From assembly GCA_903877885.1 (NCBI GenBank), contig CAIRFN010000006.1, forward strand, positions 220,332-259,309: a DNA stretch of 38,978 bases. The letters run 5' to 3'. The position numbers and the translations under genes are program-made. The notes beneath the pieces are model-generated. The model was given only the letters and a program-made list of their open reading frames with translations. It was not told where the DNA came from and did not search any database. Shown here piece by piece: positions 1 through 8,476 of this stretch. The stretch is from an uncultured Candidatus Berkelbacteria bacterium (lineage in GTDB: Bacteria; Patescibacteriota; UBA1384; UBA12157). Positions within the stretch are counted from its first letter, which is position 1. Each line of letters starts with the position of its first letter.

Positions 1-375
1 GATAAAGTTGCGTCTGTCACCGTTGTACCAAAATCAACTGAAGAATTTATTCAAACCATTGATGAAGATAAGCAGGCGATTGCTGTGCCGATTCAAGAAG
101 ATCGACCGATTCAAGAAGTTGAACCGATTGAAGAAGTTGACGCCAAAGCCGAACGAGAAAAAGAAGTCGAAGAAATCAAAGAACATAAAATCGAGGAATC
201 TGACGGTACTTCTATTCCTGAATGGGCCCAGGTCCATGCTGATGTGAAGCCGTCCGCAATTAAGTCTGATAAAGTTGAACCATCAAAAAAGTCTGATGAT
301 AAAGACGACAAAAAACCAACTCAATCTAAGTTAGACGACACTAACTGGTGGGGCGGCGGAGATATTAAGAAGTGA
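1..375 (+). CDS. C-terminal fragment of an unknown acidic protein (5' end outside window)
   Basis: The reading frame is open from the first base to the TGA at 373-375, so only the last 124 residues are present. The sequence is rich in Glu, Lys, Asp and Pro (repeated PIQE/PIEE units, then a Lys/Asp/Ser stretch) and ends in a compact tail with two Trp and three Gly (NWWGGGDIKK). This looks like a disordered, charged C-terminal extension with a conserved-looking end motif. No catalytic or fold motif is visible, so I assign no function. A dispersed-repeat hairpin and then a terminator-like hairpin follow the stop, so it ends its transcription unit. Confidence 0.7.
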   Translation, partial: DKVASVTVVPKSTEEFIQTIDEDKQAIAVPIQEDRPIQEVEPIEEVDAKAEREKEVEEIKEHKIEESDGTSIPEWAQVHADVKPSAIKSDKVEPSKKSDDKDDKKPTQSKLDDTNWWGGGDIKK

Positions 376-379
376 TGTA

Positions 380-433
380 GTCATCCTCGAGCCGGTGTGA
401 GATTATCGAACACCGACATCAAGGATCCAGAAT
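380..433. repeat. REP-like dispersed hairpin, copy 1
   Basis: Shares its arms with the copy at 19067-19112: both have TCNTCGAGCCGG on the left and CCGACATCAAG-ATCCAGAATA on the right. It folds into an outer stem ATCCT (382-386)/AGGAT (422-426) and an inner stem CGGTGT (393-398)/ACACCG (410-415). Relative to copy 2 the outer stem shows a paired C-G to T-A change, which suggests a maintained structure. GTAG sits directly 5' of the hairpin at 377-380. Confidence 0.65.
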
Positions 434-444
434 AAATATTAGTT

Positions 445-482
445 AAGGACAGTCCTTTAACGCGCTGAAGGACTGTCCTTTT
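445..482 (+). terminator. Terminator-like hairpin after the first gene
   Basis: A perfect 13-bp stem: AAGGACAGTCCTT (445-457) and AAGGACTGTCCTT (468-480) around a 10-nt loop. Only four T residues follow, so termination strength is uncertain. Confidence 0.65.
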
Positions 483-498
483 GGTATCTGATATTTTA

Positions 499-527
499 TT
501 GACTAAAACTCGAGAAAGTGTTAAAAT
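499..527 (+). promoter_or_regulatory. Promoter of the 555-1262 gene
   Basis: -35 TTGACT (499-504), 17-nt spacer, -10 TAAAAT (522-527). A Shine-Dalgarno GAGGAGG lies at 543-549. Confidence 0.75.
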
Positions 528-554
528 TCAAGCATTATCTTTGAGGAGGTGGCT

Positions 555-1262
555 ATGTCTAAACAACTACAAGGCTGGTTCAGTGAAGAAGAGATAAGTT
601 CCTTAAAAGAATCCTTGAACATGATTTCTTCAGTTAGACGGTCGTTTAACGAAGGAATTCGACGAGAGCCATCGGAATATCGCGATTTAGTAATATCAAG
701 TGGAACAAATGAAGCTAGTATAATCAGATCGTTAATTGGTGCAGATTCATTTTTACAGGGAAAAACATCAAGTAATTATCAAGTTGGGAATCATCATTTC
801 TATCAGATAATTAGTCAGGATATCTTACCAAAATTGGCTTTAAATGATCTGTATGAATTTTCCTTAATTGCTGATGCTGAAAATGATGAAGATGCGGAAA
901 AACTTGGACTTGAGCCGGTTTTGGTCTGGATTTTCCGTCGAAATGGTCATGCGATTATCCACTACAATACTCTCACGACTAACAGAATTGATAGTATTGT
1001 GGTTCGATCGTCGACGCTCAAGAAAGAACCAAATATTTTATGCAGCTATGCTTATAAAATGATGCTAGATCGGCAGGAATTTATTTTTCGGACCCAACCA
1101 ATTTTATTGCCACCGCCAGGATTTTCTTGGGACAAAATTGTGTCTGGTATTAAAAATTTTACCAAACCCAGTCTAAAGGAAAACGGACATTTTGCCATCG
1201 ATTATGATAAATTTAAAACCATTTTCGATTTAACCACTGATAAATGGTGGTCAAATATTTAG
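555..1262 (+). CDS. Hypothetical protein, 235 aa
   Basis: I do not recognise this protein. It appears soluble, with no signal peptide or membrane segment. It starts with an amphipathic charged region (KQLQGWFSEEEISSLKESL), and the middle has alternating hydrophobic stretches suggestive of a mixed alpha/beta fold (LEPVLVWIFRRNGHAIIHYN). I chose ATG 555 because the in-frame GTG at 549 lies inside the Shine-Dalgarno GAGGAGG; ATG 555 gives normal spacing. The gene is a stand-alone unit with its own promoter (499-527) and terminator (1279-1303), the same layout as other orphan genes here. Coding confidence is high; function is unknown. Confidence 0.8.
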   Translation: MSKQLQGWFSEEEISSLKESLNMISSVRRSFNEGIRREPSEYRDLVISSGTNEASIIRSLIGADSFLQGKTSSNYQVGNHHFYQIISQDILPKLALNDLYEFSLIADAENDEDAEKLGLEPVLVWIFRRNGHAIIHYNTLTTNRIDSIVVRSSTLKKEPNILCSYAYKMMLDRQEFIFRTQPILLPPPGFSWDKIVSGIKNFTKPSLKENGHFAIDYDKFKTIFDLTTDKWWSNI

Positions 1263-1278
1263 AAATTTCTAACCTACT

Positions 1279-1303
1279 ACCGCTTTACAAAGAGCGGTTT
1301 TTT
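1279..1303 (+). terminator. Rho-independent terminator
   Basis: ACCGCT (1279-1284), 8-nt loop, AGCGGT (1293-1298), followed by a run of T to 1303. Ends the orphan gene upstream. Confidence 0.85.
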
Positions 1304-1313
1304 GTTTCCAATA

Positions 1314-1341
1314 TTGACAAACTTGAATTTTTCCCTATAAT
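1314..1341 (+). promoter_or_regulatory. Promoter of the 1375-1905 gene
   Basis: Consensus -35 TTGACA (1314-1319), 16-nt spacer, consensus -10 TATAAT (1336-1341). Shine-Dalgarno AAAGGAG lies just before ATG 1375. Confidence 0.85.
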
Positions 1342-1374
1342 TAGACACAGCTAATCGCACCAAAGGAGATAGAG

Positions 1375-1905
1375 ATGGAATTTCTGTTGTTCTTGAGCGG
1401 ACCGATTATCGGTTGTACTTATGAAGGTTGTTCGGATTGGCGTAATTATGTTGCCAATAAACTCCCTTCTAATATTCAGGCGATTTCGCCAATGCGAGGT
1501 AAAGAGTTCCTGTCTAATCAGGGTGTAATTGGTAAGGAAAATTTGAGAGAAAATACCTCCTCATTAATTACAAGTAGTGGTATCACTACTCGCGATCGAT
1601 TTGATATCGCGCGTTGCGATGTTGTATTAATGAATTTGATTGGCGCAACTCAAATTACTATAGGAACGATGATAGAATTGGGTTGGGCTGATGCCTATCG
1701 TAAACCGGTTGTTTTAGCGATAGAAAAACAAAATATCCATCATCACCCAATTGTTTGTGGAATCGCTGGCTTTGTAGTGCCAACGCTTGATGAGGCGATT
1801 CAAACTGCAATGGCTGTATTGATGCCAAACTATAGATCAATAAACGATAATAATATTACAGATAATATTCAATCTGATTCCCCTAAAATAGTCAATAACA
1901 TGTAA
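1375..1905 (+). CDS. Nucleoside 2-deoxyribosyltransferase-like protein
   Basis: 176 aa, resembling the nucleoside 2-deoxyribosyltransferase family, which exchanges bases on deoxyribonucleosides in nucleotide salvage. Visible features are an N-terminal beta strand ending in SGPI (8-11), an SPMRGK segment (39-43), RCDVVLMNL (80-88) with the expected Asp82, and GTMIELGWADAYRKPVVLAI (97-116), where Glu101 matches the family's catalytic Glu. A weakly conserved, Asn/Asp-rich tail follows about residue 150. It is a stand-alone gene with a consensus promoter, strong ribosome site and its own terminator. Salvage would suit an organism with limited nucleotide synthesis (inference). The substrate cannot be read from sequence; a related Rossmann-like nucleotide-binding protein is the alternative. 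Confidence 0.75.
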   Translation: MEFLLFLSGPIIGCTYEGCSDWRNYVANKLPSNIQAISPMRGKEFLSNQGVIGKENLRENTSSLITSSGITTRDRFDIARCDVVLMNLIGATQITIGTMIELGWADAYRKPVVLAIEKQNIHHHPIVCGIAGFVVPTLDEAIQTAMAVLMPNYRSINDNNITDNIQSDSPKIVNNM

Positions 1906-1911
1906 TCAGCT

Positions 1912-1934
1912 CCCGCTTTAATTAGCGGGTTTTT
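1912..1934 (+). terminator. Rho-independent terminator
   Basis: CCCGCT (1912-1917), 6-nt loop, AGCGGG (1924-1929), then a T run. Ends the deoxyribosyltransferase-like gene. Confidence 0.85.
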
Positions 1935-1938
1935 GATC

Positions 1939-1979
1939 TAACACTGTTCGCCTACCTCCGAGGTCGCCGTACGGTGTTA
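1939..1979. repeat. Hairpin upstream of the REP-associated transposase
   Basis: TAACACTGT (1939-1947) pairs with ACGGTGTTA (1971-1979) over 9 bp with one G-T wobble. The loop contains a smaller hairpin ACCT/AGGT (1954-1957/1961-1964). It lies about 100 nt before the transposase start and has no T tract. It may be a substrate or end of that transposase; no second copy was seen in the window. Confidence 0.5.
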
Positions 1980-2082
1980 ACTTCTTTAAACTTTTAAATC
2001 AGAAGGTAACTTCCAGGGTTGTCATATGGGGAAAATTGAGAAATATTTTGTGATTAGACTAAAGATGAATTATAATAAACAT

Positions 2083-2748
2083 ATGAATAATCGAAAAACA
2101 CCTTTAGTTACTAATCAAACATATCACATATTTAATCGAAGTATCGGTGGACTTAAAATTTTCAATAAACCGGAAGATTACAACCGGTTTATTGGCATGC
2201 TCGCGCTCTATCGCTACCAAAATCTAACTTACAGTTATTCCAAATTTGAATCTTTTTCTGAATCATTTCAAAACCAGGTTTTAGACCATTTACAGGCGGA
2301 AAACAAATATTTAGTGGAAATTATTGCTTATTGTGTGATGCCAAATCACTTTCATTTGATTTTAAAACAGGTTACAACCGATGGTATCACCCAATTTATG
2401 TCCCGAATTTCTAATAGTTATGCTAAATATTTAAACGCCGAACAAAATCGTTTAGGTCCGCTTTTTGAAGGCCATTTTAAAAATATTGAGATTAAAAATG
2501 ATAATTATCTTTTACATTTAACCCGTTATATTCATTTAAATCCCACCTCGGCCTGGTTGGCGATTAAACCAGAAGATTGGCAATATTCTTCTTACAAGGA
2601 ATTTTTGCATCCCACTAAAACGGGTCTAATTACACCAGTTCTGGATATTACCCCGACTAAATATCAACAACTGATGGACGATCAAGTTACCTATCAAAGA
2701 CAACTAGCAAAAATCAAATCACTTTTAATTGACGATTTGGTGGACTAG
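2083..2748 (+). CDS. REP-associated tyrosine transposase (RAYT, IS200-like Y1 family)
   Basis: 221 aa from ATG 2083. It carries the Y1/HUH signature: YHIFNRSIGG near the N-terminus, CVMPNHFHLIL (84-94) with the metal-binding His89 and His91, a candidate nucleophile Tyr113 in SYAKYLNAEQNRLGPLF, and the YIHLNPTSAW block typical of RAYTs. Enzymes of this type nick single-stranded DNA at hairpins and are associated with dispersed palindromes. In-frame ATGs at 2026 and 2065 exist; none has a good ribosome site, and 2083 begins where family similarity begins. No terminal repeats marking a full IS were found, which fits a single-copy domesticated RAYT. The 1939-1979 hairpin is a possible substrate. 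Confidence 0.9.
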   Translation: MNNRKTPLVTNQTYHIFNRSIGGLKIFNKPEDYNRFIGMLALYRYQNLTYSYSKFESFSESFQNQVLDHLQAENKYLVEIIAYCVMPNHFHLILKQVTTDGITQFMSRISNSYAKYLNAEQNRLGPLFEGHFKNIEIKNDNYLLHLTRYIHLNPTSAWLAIKPEDWQYSSYKEFLHPTKTGLITPVLDITPTKYQQLMDDQVTYQRQLAKIKSLLIDDLVD

Positions 2749-2759
2749 TTAGTTTAACC

Positions 2760-2788
2760 TTGCTTTTATACCTAAAAAGGAATATGAT
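2760..2788 (+). promoter_or_regulatory. Probable infB promoter
   Basis: -35 TTGCTT (2760-2765), 17-nt spacer, -10 TATGAT (2783-2788). Transcription would begin near 2795, which rules out in-frame starts at 2760 and 2784 and supports ATG 2820. Confidence 0.55.
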
Positions 2789-2819
2789 TAGACTAAGACA
2801 GAGGAGTCTTTTATTTAAT

Positions 2820-4583
2820 ATGGATACAAATTCAAATCCAGCTACAACTAAAAAAATTGTCGAAGTCTCATCGGTTCTCTCGGTTCGAGAGTATGCCGAA
2901 GCTTTGAAAATGCCCGTGACGCAAGTCATGAGTGTTTTGTTTAAAAATGGCGTTATGGCGACAATCAATGAATCAATTGATTTTGAAACCATGGCTATTA
3001 TTGGTGATGAGTTAGGATATGACGTCAAAGAAAAAGCTGATGAAAAAATCTCTAAAATTGTGGAAGTCGAACGTAAACACTTAACCGAACGCTCTCCTGT
3101 TGTGACTGTGATGGGCCATGTCGATCACGGTAAAACCAAACTTTTAGATGCTATTCGCTCAACCGATGTGGTTTCGACTGAATCTGGTGGTATTACCCAG
3201 CATATCGGCGCTTATCAAATTACAATCAAAGATAAAGAGAAAAAAGAACGAACCATTACCTTTTTAGATACACCTGGCCATGAAGCTTTCTCGGCAATGC
3301 GGGCCCATGGTGCAAATATTACCGATGTGGTTATTTTGGTGGTGGCTGCCAACGATGGTGTTAAGCCACAAACAATCGAAGCGGCCAAGCATGCCAAAGA
3401 GGCAAATGTGCCGATTGTGGTGGCGATTAATAAAATTGATTTACCTGATGCTGATATTGAAAAAACCAAACGCCAATTAGCTGATATTGGACTTCTTCCT
3501 GAAGAATGGGGTGGTAGTACGCCAATGGTAGGAATTTCCGCCAAAAATCATCTTAATATTGATGAACTTTTGGAAATGGTCTTGTTGGTTTCCGATCTTA
3601 AAGAAATGAAAGCTGATGCTACGGTCCCGGCTTCTGGTGTGGTGATTGAATCTCACATGCAAGCCGGTAAGGGCCCGTTGGCAACTGTTTTGGTCCAAGA
3701 AGGGACATTGCACCTCAATGATCCAATTATTATTGGTCAAACCTATGGTAAAATTCGAATCATGGAAAATTATTTGGGAAAGAAAATCAAAGAAGCCAAG
3801 CCTTCGACCCCGATTCAAATTGCCGGACTGCAAGATTTACCAAACTTTGGTGATCGTTTTCAGGTTGTCGAAAATGAAAAAGAAGCGCGCGATTTGGTTA
3901 AAACTAAGAGCATTCATCGCAAAGTTATTTCTATTACCGAAATTAGCAAAGATATTAAAGAAGGTAAACTCAAAGAACTCAAAATTGTCTTAAAGGCTGA
4001 TGTGGCCGGTTCCCTGGAGGCGATTAAAACTTCTCTCGAAAAAATCTCCACTTCCGAAGTCAAAATTAATATTGTTCATGAAGGTGTTGGCGATGTTAAT
4101 GAATCAGATATTAATATGGCCCTGGCTTCCACGGCTTTAGTGATTGGCTTTAGAGTTAAAGCCTCGACTGACGTGATGAACTTGGCAAAACGCGAAAATA
4201 TTAAAATTAGTATTTACGATATTATTTATCAATTACTCGACGATTTGACAGCGGCTCTATCTGGGCTTCTTGAACCAGAAATTATCGAAACCGAAGTTGG
4301 CCGCATGGAAGTTTTGGCTATCTTTAAAGTTGCTCGTCAAGATCAAATTATTGGTGGCAAAGTTAAAACCGGCCGAATTGAAAACAATTGTGTGGTTAAA
4401 ATTGTGCGTGATAAAGAAACACTTGGTGAAGGAAAAATCACTTCACTTCAACAAAACAAGCGCGAAGTGAGCGATGTTCAAGAAGGTTTCGAATGTGGTT
4501 TGAAAGTTGTCAGCGCCACCAAAATAAAAGTCGGCGACTCATTGGAGTGCTACAAACACGAAGAAATTATCAGGAGATTGTAA
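2820..4583 (+). CDS. infB: Translation initiation factor IF-2
   Basis: 587 aa GTPase that places initiator tRNA on the 30S subunit and promotes subunit joining. An IF2-N domain (about 13-66) leads directly to the G domain, so the long variable N-terminus of the E. coli protein (about 890 aa) is absent. G motifs are GHVDHGKT (99-106, followed by Lys rather than the usual Ser/Thr), DTPGH (from 150) and NKID (from 204). Domains II-IV follow, ending CYKHEEIIRRL. I start it at ATG 2820, with GAGGAG at 2801-2806 (13-nt spacing, rather long); the upstream frame overlaps the probable promoter. The C-terminal coding sequence is repeated downstream in recoded form (see 4551-4644). The gene is not linked to nusA or rbfA. 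Confidence 0.97.
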   Translation: MDTNSNPATTKKIVEVSSVLSVREYAEALKMPVTQVMSVLFKNGVMATINESIDFETMAIIGDELGYDVKEKADEKISKIVEVERKHLTERSPVVTVMGHVDHGKTKLLDAIRSTDVVSTESGGITQHIGAYQITIKDKEKKERTITFLDTPGHEAFSAMRAHGANITDVVILVVAANDGVKPQTIEAAKHAKEANVPIVVAINKIDLPDADIEKTKRQLADIGLLPEEWGGSTPMVGISAKNHLNIDELLEMVLLVSDLKEMKADATVPASGVVIESHMQAGKGPLATVLVQEGTLHLNDPIIIGQTYGKIRIMENYLGKKIKEAKPSTPIQIAGLQDLPNFGDRFQVVENEKEARDLVKTKSIHRKVISITEISKDIKEGKLKELKIVLKADVAGSLEAIKTSLEKISTSEVKINIVHEGVGDVNESDINMALASTALVIGFRVKASTDVMNLAKRENIKISIYDIIYQLLDDLTAALSGLLEPEIIETEVGRMEVLAIFKVARQDQIIGGKVKTGRIENNCVVKIVRDKETLGEGKITSLQQNKREVSDVQEGFECGLKVVSATKIKVGDSLECYKHEEIIRRL

Positions 4584-4644
4584 TTTCTTTGTGTTTGCAA
4601 GCTTTGCTTATAAGCATGAAGAGATAATCCGCAGATTAGTCTAA
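4551..4644 (+). other. Recoded C-terminal duplication with inverted repeat, infB
   Basis: Copy A is the gene end, from Tyr (4551) to TAA (4581-4583). CAAACACGAAGAAATT (4553-4568) pairs over 16 bp, one of them G-T, with AATTTCTTTGTGTTTG (4582-4597). A small hairpin GCAA-GCT-TTGC (4597-4607) follows. Copy B (4609-4644) then encodes YKHEEIIRRLV and TAA. The ten shared residues are identical, but seven of the ten codons differ, all synonymously. Deleting 4551-4608 would fuse the gene to copy B. Confidence 0.85.
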
Positions 4645-4662
4645 TTATTTAATTCGATTTCT

Positions 4663-4695
4663 AAAAAAACTCCTTGACAACCAGGGAGTTTTTTT
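4663..4695 (+). terminator. infB terminator with a promoter element in its loop
   Basis: AAAAAAACTCC (4663-4673) pairs with GGAGTTTTTTT (4685-4695). The 11-nt loop begins with TTGACA, the -35 box of the next gene. Confidence 0.85.
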
Positions 4696-4702
4696 GTAAT
4701 AT
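4674..4702 (+). promoter_or_regulatory. Promoter of the 4743-5162 gene
   Basis: -35 TTGACA (4674-4679) in the terminator loop, 17-nt spacer, -10 TAATAT (4697-4702). An overlapping TATAAT at 4700-4705 is closer to consensus but has 20-nt spacing. Confidence 0.75.
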
Positions 4703-4742
4703 AATCACAACAGCAATTCTGTGATGAAAGGAGGTGAAGGCG

Positions 4743-5162
4743 ATGATATCCGAATTGGTTTATGCTGTCATTCGATATTGCGCTGGTACGGATTACGAGA
4801 AAACTATGATACTAGATAACGGTCGATTAGGAGAAATTCCAAGTTTTCGATTAAATTCCAACCAGCCAATCACCGCGTCAATTCGACACGAAAAAGTTAC
4901 AGCTATGATCAACAAAGCTGTAACACAAGAATTCTCCGGTGTTCTAGTGAAACGTCTTCGGCTCTTTAAGCGTTATGATCGAGTTAGAATTTATTTAATA
5001 GAACTAAACGGATGGCCTGAACCACGCGAAGGTCATCATCTTTACTTCTTTGCCGATAAATTCAGGATTCAATCAATGCCGAGTAAGACCAGACACATTA
5101 TCAATTTAGTTGATAAGAAATTAGAACTACTTTTAGCAGTAGCTGAAAATTCCAGTCTCTAA
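4743..5162 (+). CDS. Hypothetical protein, 139 aa
   Basis: Not recognised. It is a small, basic, apparently soluble protein with mixed alpha/beta character; the middle is Arg/Lys-rich (VLVKRLRLFKRYDRVRIYLI) and the end is likely helical (NLVDKKLELLLAVAE). No signal peptide or catalytic motif is visible. I chose ATG 4743 because the alternative GTG at 4734 lies within the near-perfect Shine-Dalgarno AAAGGAGGTG. It is a stand-alone gene with its own promoter and terminator, like the orphan genes at 555 and 19277. Function unknown. Confidence 0.75.
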   Translation: MISELVYAVIRYCAGTDYEKTMILDNGRLGEIPSFRLNSNQPITASIRHEKVTAMINKAVTQEFSGVLVKRLRLFKRYDRVRIYLIELNGWPEPREGHHLYFFADKFRIQSMPSKTRHIINLVDKKLELLLAVAENSSL

Positions 5163-5164
5163 CC

Positions 5165-5195
5165 AGCCCTCGAGCTCAGCTCTTGGGCTTTTTTA
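5165..5195 (+). terminator. Rho-independent terminator
   Basis: AGCCC (5165-5169) pairs with GGGCT (5185-5189), with an inner GAGCT/AGCTC stem, then a T run. Located between convergent genes. Confidence 0.8.
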
Positions 5196-5201
5196 TTCTT
5201 C

Positions 5202-6149
5202 TTATTTTTTTAGACAATCGTTGTATGAGCTCACCTGGATATTAAATTTTTTAACATTAGTGTCGATTTGAGAATAAAGCGTTTTAAGTTGCAAGTCGAT
5301 CGTTTTAGCCTGATCCATTTTTTGTTGCGACTGGGTTTGTAAACTTGCGCCTTCGTCCCAATAAGGTTGAGCTTTGGTTTTACTATGAGTTGAAGCATAA
5401 ATTTGATTACCTTCGACAGTTTTTTCATTTGCCTGATTAGCCAGAGTTTGAGCATCAGTCGATAAAGTATTCATTTGATCTGCTAATTTCTGATAATCAG
5501 TTTTTTCTTGATCAATCGAATTAGATAAAGTTTGATTGGGTTTGGTACAATTTGGTGCCTGATGGCCAAATTCCTGAACTGCCAACCAAGTATTGCGACC
5601 TTCGTAATCATTCAAACCTGTAGCTGCGCCAATTTCGGTATATTCCGGATTCATAATATTGGCGCGATGACCGGGGCTTGCCATCCAGGCGTCAACTAAA
5701 TCTTTTTCATCAGTAAAATCACCCAAAGCCAGATTTTCTCCAGTTGCTTTGTAATTATAACCAGTTTGTAAAACTAATTGAGCTGGCGTGGTACCATCAG
5801 GCGAAATATGTTCAAAATACTGTTTTTGAAACATATCATTGGTTTTGGTATTGGCAGCTGTGGTTAAAAGATCATTTTTGGTTAGTGGCGCAATTTTTTC
5901 TTGCTCGCGATAATAATTAGTCCATTCGATGATTTTATCTGGTGAAAGAGTTGCAGCCTTGGCTTGATTTTCTGGTCCGGTTAAACCACTTGGAGTGTTA
6001 ACATTGCCAATTTGAGAAATTCCCGGTAAATTCCAACTAGAAGCCGCGGTTTTATTTTTTTTAATAAATAAAAATCCGGCTACAATCAGTAGAGCAATGA
6101 CTACGACTACCGCAATTATTTCCGTTAAAAATCTTGATTTTCCCATCAT
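5202..6149 (-). CDS. Membrane-anchored CAP/SCP-domain protein
   Basis: 315 aa. A short basic N-terminus and one hydrophobic segment (about 10-29) would export or anchor it. A CAP (SCP/PR-1) domain spans about 72-195: YFEHISPDG (His114), GENLALGDF (Glu138), AWMASPGHRANIMNP (His161) and WLAVQEFG (Glu193), the conserved His/Glu set of this fold. The C-terminal third (about 210-310) is rich in Gln, Asn, Lys and Asp and looks like a coiled coil (QKLADQMNTLSTDAQTLANQ). Bacterial CAP proteins are extracellular but mostly of unknown activity. Start choice: ATG 6149 or the next codon, ATG 6146; there is no Shine-Dalgarno. A TATGAT box (6156-6161) only 6 nt before the ATG suggests a leaderless mRNA. 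Confidence 0.9.
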   Translation of the reverse strand: MMGKSRFLTEIIAVVVVIALLIVAGFLFIKKNKTAASSWNLPGISQIGNVNTPSGLTGPENQAKAATLSPDKIIEWTNYYREQEKIAPLTKNDLLTTAANTKTNDMFQKQYFEHISPDGTTPAQLVLQTGYNYKATGENLALGDFTDEKDLVDAWMASPGHRANIMNPEYTEIGAATGLNDYEGRNTWLAVQEFGHQAPNCTKPNQTLSNSIDQEKTDYQKLADQMNTLSTDAQTLANQANEKTVEGNQIYASTHSKTKAQPYWDEGASLQTQSQQKMDQAKTIDLQLKTLYSQIDTNVKKFNIQVSSYNDCLKK

Positions 6150-6155
6150 AATTTA

Positions 6156-6161
6156 ATCATA
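6156..6161 (-). promoter_or_regulatory. -10 box immediately before the CAP gene
   Basis: Minus-strand TATGAT lies 6 nt from ATG 6149. No convincing -35 is seen. The geometry matches the leaderless starts at 35045 and 37699. Confidence 0.45.
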
Positions 6162-6178
6162 AAATATTTTCTTCCAAA

Positions 6179-6206
6179 TTGACATCTTTCCTGGTTGTGA
6201 TAGACT
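6179..6206 (+). promoter_or_regulatory. Probable promoter of the M23 peptidase gene
   Basis: -35 TTGACA (6179-6184), 16-nt spacer, -10 TAGACT (6201-6206, weak). Shine-Dalgarno AAGGAGG at 6244-6250. Confidence 0.55.
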
Positions 6207-6253
6207 AAGAATTGTCAAGCCAAGTATCAAAAAAGAGGGTTTGAAGGAGGTTG

Positions 6254-7240
6254 ATGCTTCTCAAAGTCCGAACGATTTTTCAGCCGATTACCTCACGTTT
6301 ACAGGAACTTATTAAAAAAACCAAAAATCGTACACCTAATTTTCTAAAGGTGTTTTTTGGAAAATTTGTTTTACCTTATTTATCAATTATTTTAATTGCG
6401 CTTTTTGTAGTTGTTTCTAACTATGTCGAAGCCTCTGAAAGTTCGATGGAATATGTGCCGAGCGCCGAGGTGATGGACTTAAATCCGGTGGAAGTGGCTA
6501 AAACAGTCAACGCTATCAATCCTTATACGCCTTTAATCCAAGGTGATGCCGTGGAAGTGGTTTTAGCTTTGAAAGATGAAGAATATTTGGGTAAACCAGT
6601 GATTTTGGAAACCGCTAACACCGATGTTGGTAGTGGTAATCGCAAAACAATCATCTCCTATACAGTGGCGGCCGGTGATACGATTAGTTCAATCGGTTGG
6701 ACTTATGGATTAAAGATTTCCACAATCAAGTCGGCGAATAATTTGACTTCGGACAATATTAAACTCGGTCAAAAATTACAATTGCCACCACAAGATGTTA
6801 GTGCTAGTACCATTGCCAGTTTGCAAAAATCGACGACCGCGGCGATTCGGACGGCTTTCAAAGGAATCTTCAATCATCCGTTGCGTGGTTGGGGTTGTAT
6901 GAGTCAGGTTTTTGGCCATACTAGTTACGAAAATTTTCATACCGGAATTGATTTAACTTCGCGATGCGGTACAGCGATTTTAGCGGCCGCTTCAGGCAAT
7001 ATTACTTTTACCGGTGGTGGTTGGGGTGGTGGTTATGGCAATCACATTATTATTTCTCACGGTAATGGCTATTCGACTCTTTATGGTCATCTTTCTAAAA
7101 TTTTAGTCAAAAATGGTCAGTGGGTGAATCAGGGCCAACAAATTGGAATTATGGGTTCAACTGGATGGTCCACCGGCGTTCATTTGCATTTTGAAATTCG
7201 TAAAAACAATAAGCCGCAAAATCCATTAAGTTATTTGTAA
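6254..7240 (+). CDS. LysM + M23 family metallopeptidase (cell-wall hydrolase)
   Basis: 328 aa. A basic N-terminus precedes one membrane segment (about 38-57), so the rest should lie outside the membrane. A LysM peptidoglycan-binding module (about 134-180, YTVAAGDTISSIGWTYGL) is followed by an M23/LytM domain (about 200-328). The zinc ligands are present: His229 and Asp233 in HTGID, and HLH (310-312) in GVHLHFEIR, so the enzyme looks active. Such enzymes cut peptide cross-links of peptidoglycan in growth, division or attack on other cells. The SD-ATG gap is short (3 nt); TTG 6251 is an alternative start but even closer. It is divergent from the CAP gene, another cell-surface protein. Confidence 0.93.
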   Translation: MLLKVRTIFQPITSRLQELIKKTKNRTPNFLKVFFGKFVLPYLSIILIALFVVVSNYVEASESSMEYVPSAEVMDLNPVEVAKTVNAINPYTPLIQGDAVEVVLALKDEEYLGKPVILETANTDVGSGNRKTIISYTVAAGDTISSIGWTYGLKISTIKSANNLTSDNIKLGQKLQLPPQDVSASTIASLQKSTTAAIRTAFKGIFNHPLRGWGCMSQVFGHTSYENFHTGIDLTSRCGTAILAAASGNITFTGGGWGGGYGNHIIISHGNGYSTLYGHLSKILVKNGQWVNQGQQIGIMGSTGWSTGVHLHFEIRKNNKPQNPLSYL

Positions 7241-7250
7241 TATTAAAACC

Positions 7251-7279
7251 TTGAAATCTGATTAAATCTATGCTAAGAT
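7251..7279 (+). promoter_or_regulatory. Probable obg promoter
   Basis: -35 TTGAAA (7251-7256), 17-nt spacer, -10 TAAGAT (7274-7279), leaving a leader of about 110 nt. Confidence 0.6.
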
Positions 7280-7281
7280 AA

Positions 7282-8397
<1,116 letters not shown>

Positions 8398-8476
8398 TTG
8401 CATTCATTCTAAAATATCATTATAATTAAAGTAAATTAAGTTATATAGTTTTTTTCGTGTATTTTATGGAGGGAAA

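Noticed and set aside
549-557. GTG start for the 549/555 gene (and similar GTG/TTG starts at 4734, 10762, 24532 and 37611).
   Set aside because: These codons overlap the Shine-Dalgarno itself; the next start downstream has normal spacing.
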